From Serratia grimesii NBRC 13537 (GTDB taxonomy: Bacteria; Pseudomonadota; Gammaproteobacteria; Enterobacterales; Enterobacteriaceae): 64,000 bases of DNA. The stretch is taken from assembly GCF_001590905.1 (NCBI RefSeq), contig NZ_BCTT01000002.1, positions 235,597 through 299,596 of the forward strand, given 5' to 3'. Below are positions 57,487-64,000 of this stretch, in pieces; positions within the stretch are counted from its first letter, which is position 1, and each line of letters starts with the position of its first letter. The notes beneath the pieces are model-generated. The model ran no database searches. It was not told the DNA's origin and was given only the letters and a program-made list of their open reading frames with translations. The position numbers were made by a program, and so were the translations under genes.

Positions 57487-58830
57487 TTAAATAACCGGCT
57501 GAATGGATGCACCGCGACCGATCGCATAATAAGTAAAGCCACGGTTTTCCAAACGCTCTGGATCAAACAGATTGCGACCATCAAAGATCACCGGTTGCTT
57601 CAGCGCGCTTTTGATTATGTCGAAATCAGGTGCACGGAAGTTTTGCCATTCAGTGCAGATAACCAGCGCGTCAGCACCATGTAGCGCCGCTTCTTTGGTG
57701 CCTACCAGCTTCAGGTCATCACGCTGGCCATAAATGCGCTGCACTTCGTTCATCGCTTCAGGATCGTAGGCCTGGACGGTGGCACCGGCTTCCCACAGTT
57801 GCTCCATCAGAACACGGCTGGAGGCTTCACGCATATCGTCAGTATTTGGCTTGAATGCCAAACCCCATAGTGCAAAAGTTTTGCCTTTTAAGTCTTCACC
57901 AAAGTGATGCTTAATAAACTTGGTCAGCTTATATTTCTGTTGGTAGTTAACCTGCTCAACAGCCTGCAACAGTTTTGGTTGGTAACCGATATGTTCCGCA
58001 GTGCGGATCAGTGCCTGGACGTCTTTCGGGAAGCAAGAACCGCCGTAGCCGCATCCTGGGTAGATAAAGTGGTAGCCGATGCGGGAATCAGAACCGATAC
58101 CTTGGCGCACTTTCTCAATATCCGCACCCAACATTTCGGCCAGGTTAGACATTTCGTTCATAAAGCTGATTTTGGTTGCCAACATGCAGTTGGCCGCGTA
58201 CTTGGTCAGCTCAGCACTGCGAATATCCATCATAATCATGCGATCATGATTACGGTTAAACGGCTCATACAGCTCACGAATAGGTTCGATCACATCCATG
58301 TTATCGGTACCAATAACGATACGTTCCGGACGCATGCAGTCCGCGACTGCCGCACCTTCTTTCAAAAACTCCGGATTGGAAACCACGTCGAAAGGTACAG
58401 AGCTACCGCGTTTCTGCAACGTTTCTTGCATAACCTGGCGGACTTTATCTGCAGTACCTACCGGCACGGTAGATTTGTCGATTACCACTTTGTGCTCGGT
58501 CATGTGTTCCGCAATGGTACGTGCTACAGCCGTCACATATTTCAAATCGGCAGAACCGTCTTCGTCCGGTGGCGTACCTACAGCAATGAACTGAATGCTA
58601 CCATGCGCAACACCTGCTTTCGCATCGGTGGTGAACTGCAGACGGCCAGCTTCATAGTTTTGTTGCACCAACGGCGTCAGGCCGGGTTCAAAAATAGGGA
58701 TGTTCCCTTTCTTCAGGTTTTCGACTTTACGTTCGTCAATATCAATACACATAACGTCATGGCCAACCTCAGCCAGCACCGCTGCCTGTACCAGACCAAC
58801 ATAGCCAATACCAAAAACTGTTACTTTCAT
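57487..58830 (-). CDS. ugd: UDP-glucose 6-dehydrogenase
   Basis: The 447-residue enzyme oxidises UDP-glucose to UDP-glucuronate. It has [25 protein letters not shown] at the N-terminus, the [15 protein letters not shown] loop, and the catalytic cysteine in [14 protein letters not shown] near residue 265. [13 protein letters not shown] and [10 protein letters not shown] follow. It is longer than E. coli Ugd (388 residues), like the longer UGD type in other genomes. It is 9 bases from the epimerase and 43 bases downstream of galU, so all three are one unit. Confidence 0.94.
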   Translation of the reverse strand: MKVTVFGIGYVGLVQAAVLAEVGHDVMCIDIDERKVENLKKGNIPIFEPGLTPLVQQNYEAGRLQFTTDAKAGVAHGSIQFIAVGTPPDEDGSADLKYVTAVARTIAEHMTEHKVVIDKSTVPVGTADKVRQVMQETLQKRGSSVPFDVVSNPEFLKEGAAVADCMRPERIVIGTDNMDVIEPIRELYEPFNRNHDRMIMMDIRSAELTKYAANCMLATKISFMNEMSNLAEMLGADIEKVRQGIGSDSRIGYHFIYPGCGYGGSCFPKDVQALIRTAEHIGYQPKLLQAVEQVNYQQKYKLTKFIKHHFGEDLKGKTFALWGLAFKPNTDDMREASSRVLMEQLWEAGATVQAYDPEAMNEVQRIYGQRDDLKLVGTKEAALHGADALVICTEWQNFRAPDFDIIKSALKQPVIFDGRNLFDPERLENRGFTYYAIGRGASIQPVI

Positions 58831-58873
58831 GGGAAAATCCTAGTTTTTCAAATTAAGATGAAAGATAAATAAA

Positions 58874-59791
58874 TTATTTCTTATCAGCGGCCAACAATTG
58901 GCTCAACCACTGCGAAAACTCTTGTCCCAGCCCGGCATGGCGCATGCCATATTCGACAAATGCCTTCATATAACCCAGCTTGTTACCACAATCATGGCTA
59001 ATCCCTTTTAGGTGATAAGCCTCTACCGTTTCTTGCTGCATCAGCATTTCAATACTGTCGGTCAGCTGGATTTCACCGCCAGCGCCCGGAGGTGTTTTTG
59101 ACAGTAACGGCCAAATATCTGCAGAAAGCACATAGCGACCAACGATGGCTAAGTTAGATGGGGCTTCATCCGGCGAGGGTTTTTCGACTACGCTGACCAT
59201 CGGGGTGCTTTCACCTGGCTGCAGTTCATACCCTTTACAATCAGCTACGCCGTAATTACCCACATCTTTATGAGGTACGGGTTCGACCATAATTTGGCTG
59301 ACACCGGTTTTTTCAAACCGCTCTAACATTTCGTGCAAATTATCTTTTTTCAGATCGGCGCTGTACTCATCGAGGATCACATCCGGCAAAATCACGGCTA
59401 CCGGCTCGTCACCAACCAGTGGATAAGCGCACATAATAGCGTGCCCCAACCCTTTGGCTACCCCTTGACGTACCTGCATAACAGTTACGCCTTTCGGGCA
59501 AATAGACTGCACTTCGTCCAGCAACTGACGTTTCACGCGTTTTTCCAGCATCGCTTCAAGTTCGAAACTGGTGTCAAAATGGTTTTCGATCGAATTCTTG
59601 GAGGAATGGGTAACCAACACAATCTCGTTAATCCCAGCCGCAATACATTCATTGACAACGTATTGGATCAAGGGTTTGTCAACCAGCGGCAGCATTTCTT
59701 TTGGAATGGCTTTTGTCGCTGGCAACATCCGTGTTCCCAAGCCTGCAACCGGGATCACAGCCTTTCTGACTTTACGATTTACAGCAGGCAT
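58874..59791 (-). CDS. galU: UTP-glucose-1-phosphate uridylyltransferase
   Basis: The 305-residue nucleotidyltransferase makes UDP-glucose. It has the N-terminal [35 protein letters not shown], the [29 protein letters not shown] region, and the active-site lysine in [15 protein letters not shown]. It matches E. coli GalU along its length. It stands first in the galU-ugd-epimerase transcript and is required for sugar nucleotides used in LPS core, trehalose and osmoregulated glucans. Confidence 0.97.
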   Translation of the reverse strand: MPAVNRKVRKAVIPVAGLGTRMLPATKAIPKEMLPLVDKPLIQYVVNECIAAGINEIVLVTHSSKNSIENHFDTSFELEAMLEKRVKRQLLDEVQSICPKGVTVMQVRQGVAKGLGHAIMCAYPLVGDEPVAVILPDVILDEYSADLKKDNLHEMLERFEKTGVSQIMVEPVPHKDVGNYGVADCKGYELQPGESTPMVSVVEKPSPDEAPSNLAIVGRYVLSADIWPLLSKTPPGAGGEIQLTDSIEMLMQQETVEAYHLKGISHDCGNKLGYMKAFVEYGMRHAGLGQEFSQWLSQLLAADKK

Positions 59792-59990
59792 TATTTCCTC
59801 TCTTAATATTGCTCATTTTGTGAGCTTTTTCGCCATATGAAAAACCTTCGGAGTATACCAGCTTATGAGTGTCTGGCATTAACCGCAGCACAAATAGAAA
59901 AAATTTAAGACAATTACCCAACCAATGGCCTGAGGAAGAAATAAGCACATCGAATATTTGTATTTCAAATAATGTTTTTAGAGGATCACG

Positions 59991-61004
59991 TTATTCGGTA
60001 CTGAGCATCAACCGCAGTCTGCCTCCAGATCCCCAAACCTGACACTGCCAGGCTGCACAATGCTGGCTGATTTGATTCATGTAGGTCGCACCCAGCGTGC
60101 CAAGCGGCACCCCATTGTTCAGTTGAATTTGGCTATCACCGGTATTAACACTGGCATGAAGACCCGCTGAGACTAAAATCAGGTTTTTATATTCGGTGTG
60201 ATAATAACCGACCAACAATGGGAATTGTCCTTCCAGTTTGCCTTGACGTAATAATTGATTAACTTGCTTTAACAATGCGGTCATTTGCGGCAACCGATGA
60301 CGCTGATTAGCTAAATGATCCTGTAACAAGCCATTAAATAAAGCGCGTAACAGCAACGCCGCCAATACACCGTTATCTCCTGCGCGAGTTACATCCAAAC
60401 AATAGAACGCCAGATCCTTATCCGACAGCGCTGCAATATCCAACACCAATCCAGGGTTCTCGCCCGTCGTTAATTGTCGATAATTAATGCGACAATGAGC
60501 AATGGTCTGTTGTACCGGAGGCTGTAACTGCTTGAGCAACTTTACGGCTTCAGAAGGATTTTTACTCAATGCATCCCAATCCTGAAGCAGCTCTGCTTCC
60601 TCAATCGCCTGGGAGGTAAACATATTGGGGTAGAGACAACCTAACACAGCTTCACGCAGGCGGTTAAGATCGGTAACGGGCTTTAACAATACATCCTGTA
60701 CACCCAAACGCAGTACCTTGGCGATATCCGCCATTTTATCGGTGGCTGATATCACCAGCACCGGAATTTGCACACCTTGTAGACGAAGATGCTCAACAAA
60801 CTCTATCCCGTCCATTTCCGGCATCGCCAGATCGCACAAGATTAAGTCGGGCTTCACGTCGTCCACGGCACTCAGCGCTTGCAAACCATTGGTCGCCTCA
60901 CTGGTTTCCGCACCCAACGATTTCAAATAGCCAACAAGCACAGAACGAAAAACCAGTTCGTCCTCAACGACCAAAATGCGCTTGTGAGTCAATGGTAATG
61001 CCAT
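59991..61004 (-). CDS. rssB: Response regulator RssB, adaptor for RpoS proteolysis
   Basis: From ATG 61004 the protein has 337 residues, as in E. coli. The receiver domain is RILVVEDELVFRSVLVGYL with the phospho-acceptor Asp58 (DLILCDLAMPEMDG) and the conserved Lys in DVLLKPVTDLNRL. The C-terminal effector resembles PP2C phosphatase without its active site (LVLDIAALSDKDLAFYCLDVTRAGDNGVLAALL). It delivers sigma-S to ClpXP. The longer open frame to 61055 adds 17 unrelated residues. A terminator separates it from rssA, so it should have its own promoter. Confidence 0.95.
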   Translation of the reverse strand: MALPLTHKRILVVEDELVFRSVLVGYLKSLGAETSEATNGLQALSAVDDVKPDLILCDLAMPEMDGIEFVEHLRLQGVQIPVLVISATDKMADIAKVLRLGVQDVLLKPVTDLNRLREAVLGCLYPNMFTSQAIEEAELLQDWDALSKNPSEAVKLLKQLQPPVQQTIAHCRINYRQLTTGENPGLVLDIAALSDKDLAFYCLDVTRAGDNGVLAALLLRALFNGLLQDHLANQRHRLPQMTALLKQVNQLLRQGKLEGQFPLLVGYYHTEYKNLILVSAGLHASVNTGDSQIQLNNGVPLGTLGATYMNQISQHCAAWQCQVWGSGGRLRLMLSTE

Positions 61005-61043
61005 CAGCCGAGCCTCTTCCCTTTCAATAGTGTAATAGTGGCT

Positions 61044-61080
61044 CAAAAAGGCCATTTCTGCTTGTCGGAAATGGGCCTTA
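61044..61080 (-). terminator. Intrinsic terminator between rssA and rssB
   Basis: On the minus strand AAGGCCCATTTC pairs with GAAATGGCCTT (61068-61079 with 61048-61058, one bulged base), followed by T5. It begins 31 bases after the rssA stop and ends 40 bases before rssB. Confidence 0.8.
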
Positions 61081-61109
61081 TCTCAGACCACCTCCGCAAA
61101 ATCCGATAA

Positions 61110-62018
61110 TTATTTGTTTTTTATCAACGGTAAAAGCATATCAATCTGTTTTTCAACGGCCAGTTTACCCGCTGCAATCGCTTCATCGGCACGGTGGAAA
61201 TCCAACGTCGAAATTTGCGGACAATAGGGTTGGAGCAAGACATCTGGCGGGTCACCTGCCATACGATTACGTTTCAGTCTATTTTCCAATACCTGGATCG
61301 ACGTTCCCATAATTTCCATCGCTGTTGGCGTAAAATTAGGCTTTCTGTTCGTCATTTTGCTGATACGGTCTCTTAACCGTCCTCGCCAATTATCCGTGGG
61401 GATATCGCCTGAAGTTTCTGAGTCATGCTGGCGTACAGAGAACAAATCCTGCTGCATCAGATGCGCATCATGTTGCAAGTCAACGGCAATAACGAGATCG
61501 GCTCCCAATGCACGAGTTAACGAAATGGGGACAGGGTTCACTACCGCACCATCCACTAGCCAATAACCATCAAACCACACCGGTGCCAACAAGCCGGGCA
61601 TACTACACGACGCACGCACTGCCTGATGAATATCCCCTTCGGTCAACCACAACTCTCGCCCGGTACTTAGGTTCGTCGCCACTGCACCAAACTTTAGCGA
61701 ACACTCGGCGATATCGTTGATTTCTAATAATTGCCCCACCGCATTGAACACCCGCTCACCGCGCAACAGACCGCCACGCTGCCAAGAAAGATCCATCAAG
61801 CGGATCACATCCCAATAGCTAAATGAACGAACCCAGGTCTCCATGGCCGGCAAACGGTGGCTGGCAAAAGCAGCACCAACCAGTGCACCCACTGAGCAGC
61901 CGGCTACTATATCGACTTCAACACCCAATTTCTTTAGGGCGTTGATCACGCCGATATGCGCCCACCCTTTAGCGGAACCCGCGCCCAATGCCAGTCCAAT
62001 CTTCATTTTTCGCATCAT
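61110..62018 (-). CDS. rssA: Patatin-like protein RssA
   Basis: The 302-residue protein has the patatin-like phospholipase pattern: oxyanion GLALGAGSAKGWAHIGV, nucleophile Ser42 in AGCSVGALVGAA and the catalytic Asp in YWLVDGAVVNPVPI near residue 156. It aligns with E. coli RssA throughout. The natural substrate is unknown. A second ATG at 62015 is equally possible as start; AGAGG stands 4-7 bases before them. Confidence 0.94.
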   Translation of the reverse strand: MMRKMKIGLALGAGSAKGWAHIGVINALKKLGVEVDIVAGCSVGALVGAAFASHRLPAMETWVRSFSYWDVIRLMDLSWQRGGLLRGERVFNAVGQLLEINDIAECSLKFGAVATNLSTGRELWLTEGDIHQAVRASCSMPGLLAPVWFDGYWLVDGAVVNPVPISLTRALGADLVIAVDLQHDAHLMQQDLFSVRQHDSETSGDIPTDNWRGRLRDRISKMTNRKPNFTPTAMEIMGTSIQVLENRLKRNRMAGDPPDVLLQPYCPQISTLDFHRADEAIAAGKLAVEKQIDMLLPLIKNK

Positions 62019-62156
62019 TCCGCCTCTTCCCGGTGAATTGTATCAACTCTGCTGCCAGCGTAGATTGTCACGATCGAATAATGTTAGGTAACATATGCGC
62101 TAAATCCCTTTCAGCATCGGCCCGTTCTTATTGTTCCGGCCATTTTAGGAGTCAAC

Positions 62157-62621
62157 TTGCCAGAATTATGCCCCTGCGGCGGCGGACTGGAGTATAGCGT
62201 ATGCTGCGAACCCTACATCAATGGCACCCAAACGCCACTGACCCCCGGTAAGTTGATGCGTTCACGCTTTAGCGCTTATGTGAATCACAACGTCGATTAC
62301 TTAATTGCGACCTGGCATCCCGATTGTCATGCCGATGAGTGGCGTAACGCGATCGTTGATAGCTTCAAGAACACCGAATGGCTCGGCCTGACGGTGGTAG
62401 AAGAAAAACAGGGCCATGAGAACGACGAAGGTTTTGTCGAGTTTATTGCCCGCTTCATCGACGGCAGCACAGGCGAACACAAGGCAATGCACGAACGTTC
62501 GCGCTTTCTTCAGCTTGAACAACGCTGGTACTATATTGATGGTACCAAACCCCAGCCTGGCAGAAATGCGATTTGCCCCTGCGGTTCAGGTAAAAAATAT
62601 AAAAAGTGCTGCGGTCGTTAA
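62157..62621 (+). CDS. ychJ: YchJ, SEC-C motif protein
   Basis: The 154-residue protein starts at TTG 62157 with AGGAG 6 bases upstream. It has two cysteine clusters: CPCGGGLEYSVCC at residues 5-17 and CPCGSGKKYKKCC near 140-152, the latter a SEC-C zinc motif also found in SecA. The central part (MRSRFSAYVNHNVDYLIATWHP, ERSRFLQLEQRWYYIDGT) is the YchJ M-domain. It matches E. coli YchJ. The function is unknown. Confidence 0.93.
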   Translation: MPELCPCGGGLEYSVCCEPYINGTQTPLTPGKLMRSRFSAYVNHNVDYLIATWHPDCHADEWRNAIVDSFKNTEWLGLTVVEEKQGHENDEGFVEFIARFIDGSTGEHKAMHERSRFLQLEQRWYYIDGTKPQPGRNAICPCGSGKKYKKCCGR

Positions 62622-62746
62622 CCGGCAGTCACTGCGACCCATAGATTTCAGACCGCTGCCATTTCGGCAGTCGTTTGAAAGTGAAGACTATAAAATGCTC
62701 GCCTGCGCAGACAGGACGTTCAGTATCAGACAGGATCCTCATCGCC

Positions 62747-63595
62747 ATGCCACATCAAAATGTCCAAAGAAAAGTTTTGCGTACCATTTGTCCGGATGCC
62801 AAAGGCCTGATCGCCAAGATCACCAACATCTGTTACAAGCATGAACTCAACATTATTCAGAACAATGAGTTTGTTGATCACCGCACCGGTCGTTTCTTTA
62901 TGCGTACCGAGCTGGAAGGTATTTTCAACGATACGACTCTGCTGGCAGATCTCGACGGTGCATTGCCGGCAGGTTCCGTTCGCGAACTGCATAATTCCGG
63001 TCGCCGCCGCATCGTGGTTCTGGTGACCAAAGAGGCACATTGCTTGGGCGATCTGCTGATGAAAAGCGCCTACGGCGGCCTGGATGTCGAGATCGCCGCG
63101 GTTATCGGCAACCATGATACTTTGCAAACCCTGGTAGAGCGTTTCGATATTCCGTTCCATCTGGTCAGCCATGAAGGCCTGACACGCGATCAGCACGACC
63201 AAAAAATGATGGCTCAGATCGACCAATATCAGCCGGACTATGTGGTGCTGGCCAAATATATGCGCGTATTAACCCCGGCATTCGTTCAACATTACCCGAA
63301 CCAGGTGATCAATATTCATCATTCGTTCCTGCCAGCCTTTATCGGGGCACGGCCTTATCATCAGGCTTATGAGCGTGGAGTGAAAATTATCGGGGCCACC
63401 GCTCACTACGTTAACGATAACCTGGACGAAGGCCCAATTATCATGCAGGACGTGATTCATGTCGATCATACCTATTCTGCAGACGATATGATGCGTGCTG
63501 GACGTGATGTAGAGAAAAATGCGCTCAGCCGCGCGCTGTATCACGTGCTGGCCCAGCGCGTATTTGTCTACGGTAACCGGACTGTCATTTTGTAA
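62747..63595 (+). CDS. purU: Formyltetrahydrofolate deformylase
   Basis: The 282-residue enzyme releases formate from 10-formyl-THF for PurT. An N-terminal ACT domain (VLRTICPDAKGLIAKITNICYKHELNIIQNNEF) is followed by the formyltransferase-like domain: EIAAVIGNHDTL, NIHHSFLPAFIGA near residue 225 and HYVNDNLDEGPIIMQDVIHVDH with catalytic Asn, His and Asp residues. The start at 62747 aligns with E. coli; the ORF back to 62675 adds 24 residues without similarity. It lies just before the tRNA-Tyr genes, as in E. coli. Confidence 0.95.
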   Translation: MPHQNVQRKVLRTICPDAKGLIAKITNICYKHELNIIQNNEFVDHRTGRFFMRTELEGIFNDTTLLADLDGALPAGSVRELHNSGRRRIVVLVTKEAHCLGDLLMKSAYGGLDVEIAAVIGNHDTLQTLVERFDIPFHLVSHEGLTRDQHDQKMMAQIDQYQPDYVVLAKYMRVLTPAFVQHYPNQVINIHHSFLPAFIGARPYHQAYERGVKIIGATAHYVNDNLDEGPIIMQDVIHVDHTYSADDMMRAGRDVEKNALSRALYHVLAQRVFVYGNRTVIL

Positions 63596-63682
63596 TTGCT
63601 CAATAAAGCGGTGCCTTTCGTTCAGGGATGCACCGCCACGGGCAAAAAATCGGCAAACGATTCATTTTCTGCATTTCAATAC

Positions 63683-63719
63683 TTTACACGCGCTCTTCAT
63701 TTGATATGATGCGCCCCGC
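63683..63719 (+). promoter_or_regulatory. tRNA-Tyr promoter with GC-rich discriminator
   Basis: TTTACA (63683-63688) and TATGAT (63705-63710) are 16 bases apart. GCGCCCCGC (63711-63719) directly after the -10 is the GC-rich discriminator typical of stringently controlled stable-RNA promoters. It lies 44 bases before the first tRNA. Confidence 0.85.
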
Positions 63720-63753
63720 TTACCGAGACAGATGTTTCGCAAGCAAGGCCAGT

Positions 63754-63838
<85 letters not shown>

Positions 63839-63934
63839 TCTTCTCTCTGTTTAGAGTGAAGGCGCAGTAAAGAAACCGGCCAGGTTTCTTCCGGATGATA
63901 CCGGAACTACAATTTGTAAAACCATGAATACCAT

Positions 63935-64000
<66 letters not shown>

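Noticed and set aside
57904..58872. 322-codon open frame on the plus strand
   Set aside because: It lies antisense to ugd, which is a clear full-length gene; the translation has no family look and no ribosome binding site.

Overview
The window is a chromosomal stretch of a Serratia-type enterobacterium. Nearly every gene reads as a close relative of an Escherichia coli gene in the conserved block osmB-pyrF-lapBA-pgpB-ribA-acnA-cysB-topA-btuR-trp-ompW-tonB-cls-opp-adhE-hns-galU-rssBA-purU-tyrT, here in reverse of the E. coli map order. Three things point to Serratia: trpG and trpD are separate genes (they are fused in E. coli), TrpE closely resembles the S. marcescens enzyme as I recall it, and a Rap1a/Tai-family protein is present. 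Base composition by eye is only moderately GC-rich, so a species other than S. marcescens itself is likely. There is no prophage, insertion sequence, CRISPR array or replication origin that I can see.

Layout. 1-5 kb: the start of a ribulose-phosphate epimerase gene, the osmB lipoprotein gene, yciH-pyrF, two inserted small genes (a DUF1471 periplasmic protein and a ribbon-helix-helix protein), then lapA-lapB, which control LPS synthesis. 5-12 kb: pgpB, ribA, acnA, an unrecognised gene at 9995 and cysB. 12-21.6 kb: topA, yciN, sohB, yciK-btuR, rluB, an orphan Rap1a-like gene, yciO and rnm. 21.7-28.6 kb: a complete tryptophan operon with TrpR operator, trpL leader peptide, attenuator and trpEGDC(F)BA. 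28.7-37 kb: a BON lipoprotein, ompW with a perfect FNR-type site, a cysteine-cluster protein, yciC, a SulP transporter, yciB, yciA, tonB, queH and yciI. 37-42.5 kb: a second DUF1471 gene, a TetR/efflux-pump pair, a Dps-like ferritin, yciY, clsA and yciU. 42.5-50 kb: the oligopeptide permease operon with two tandem oppA genes. 50.6-56.3 kb: ychE, adhE, tdk and hns. 56.4-64 kb: a UDP-sugar operon (galU-ugd-epimerase), rssA/rssB, ychJ, purU and two tandem tRNA-Tyr genes, the second cut by the window end.

How the genes work together. The trp cluster makes tryptophan from chorismate under repression and attenuation. galU, ugd and the epimerase turn UTP and glucose-1-phosphate into UDP-glucose, UDP-glucuronate and probably UDP-galacturonate for surface polysaccharide. 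lapA/lapB, pgpB, clsA, yciB, tonB and ompW are envelope genes. rssB (with hns elsewhere in the window) links the region to general stress control.

Differences from the E. coli block lie in small islets between backbone genes: two DUF1471 genes, the ribbon-helix-helix gene, the 9995 gene, the Rap1a-like gene, the SulP gene, queH, the TetR/efflux pair, the Dps-like gene, the second oppA and the epimerase. A family of imperfect inverted-repeat elements occurs three times (4765, 30498, 42017). I see no clear multi-gene system that is new. The best leads are the orphan immunity-like protein with a nearby 15-bp inverted repeat, and a possible minus-strand small transcript between yciI and the second DUF1471 gene.
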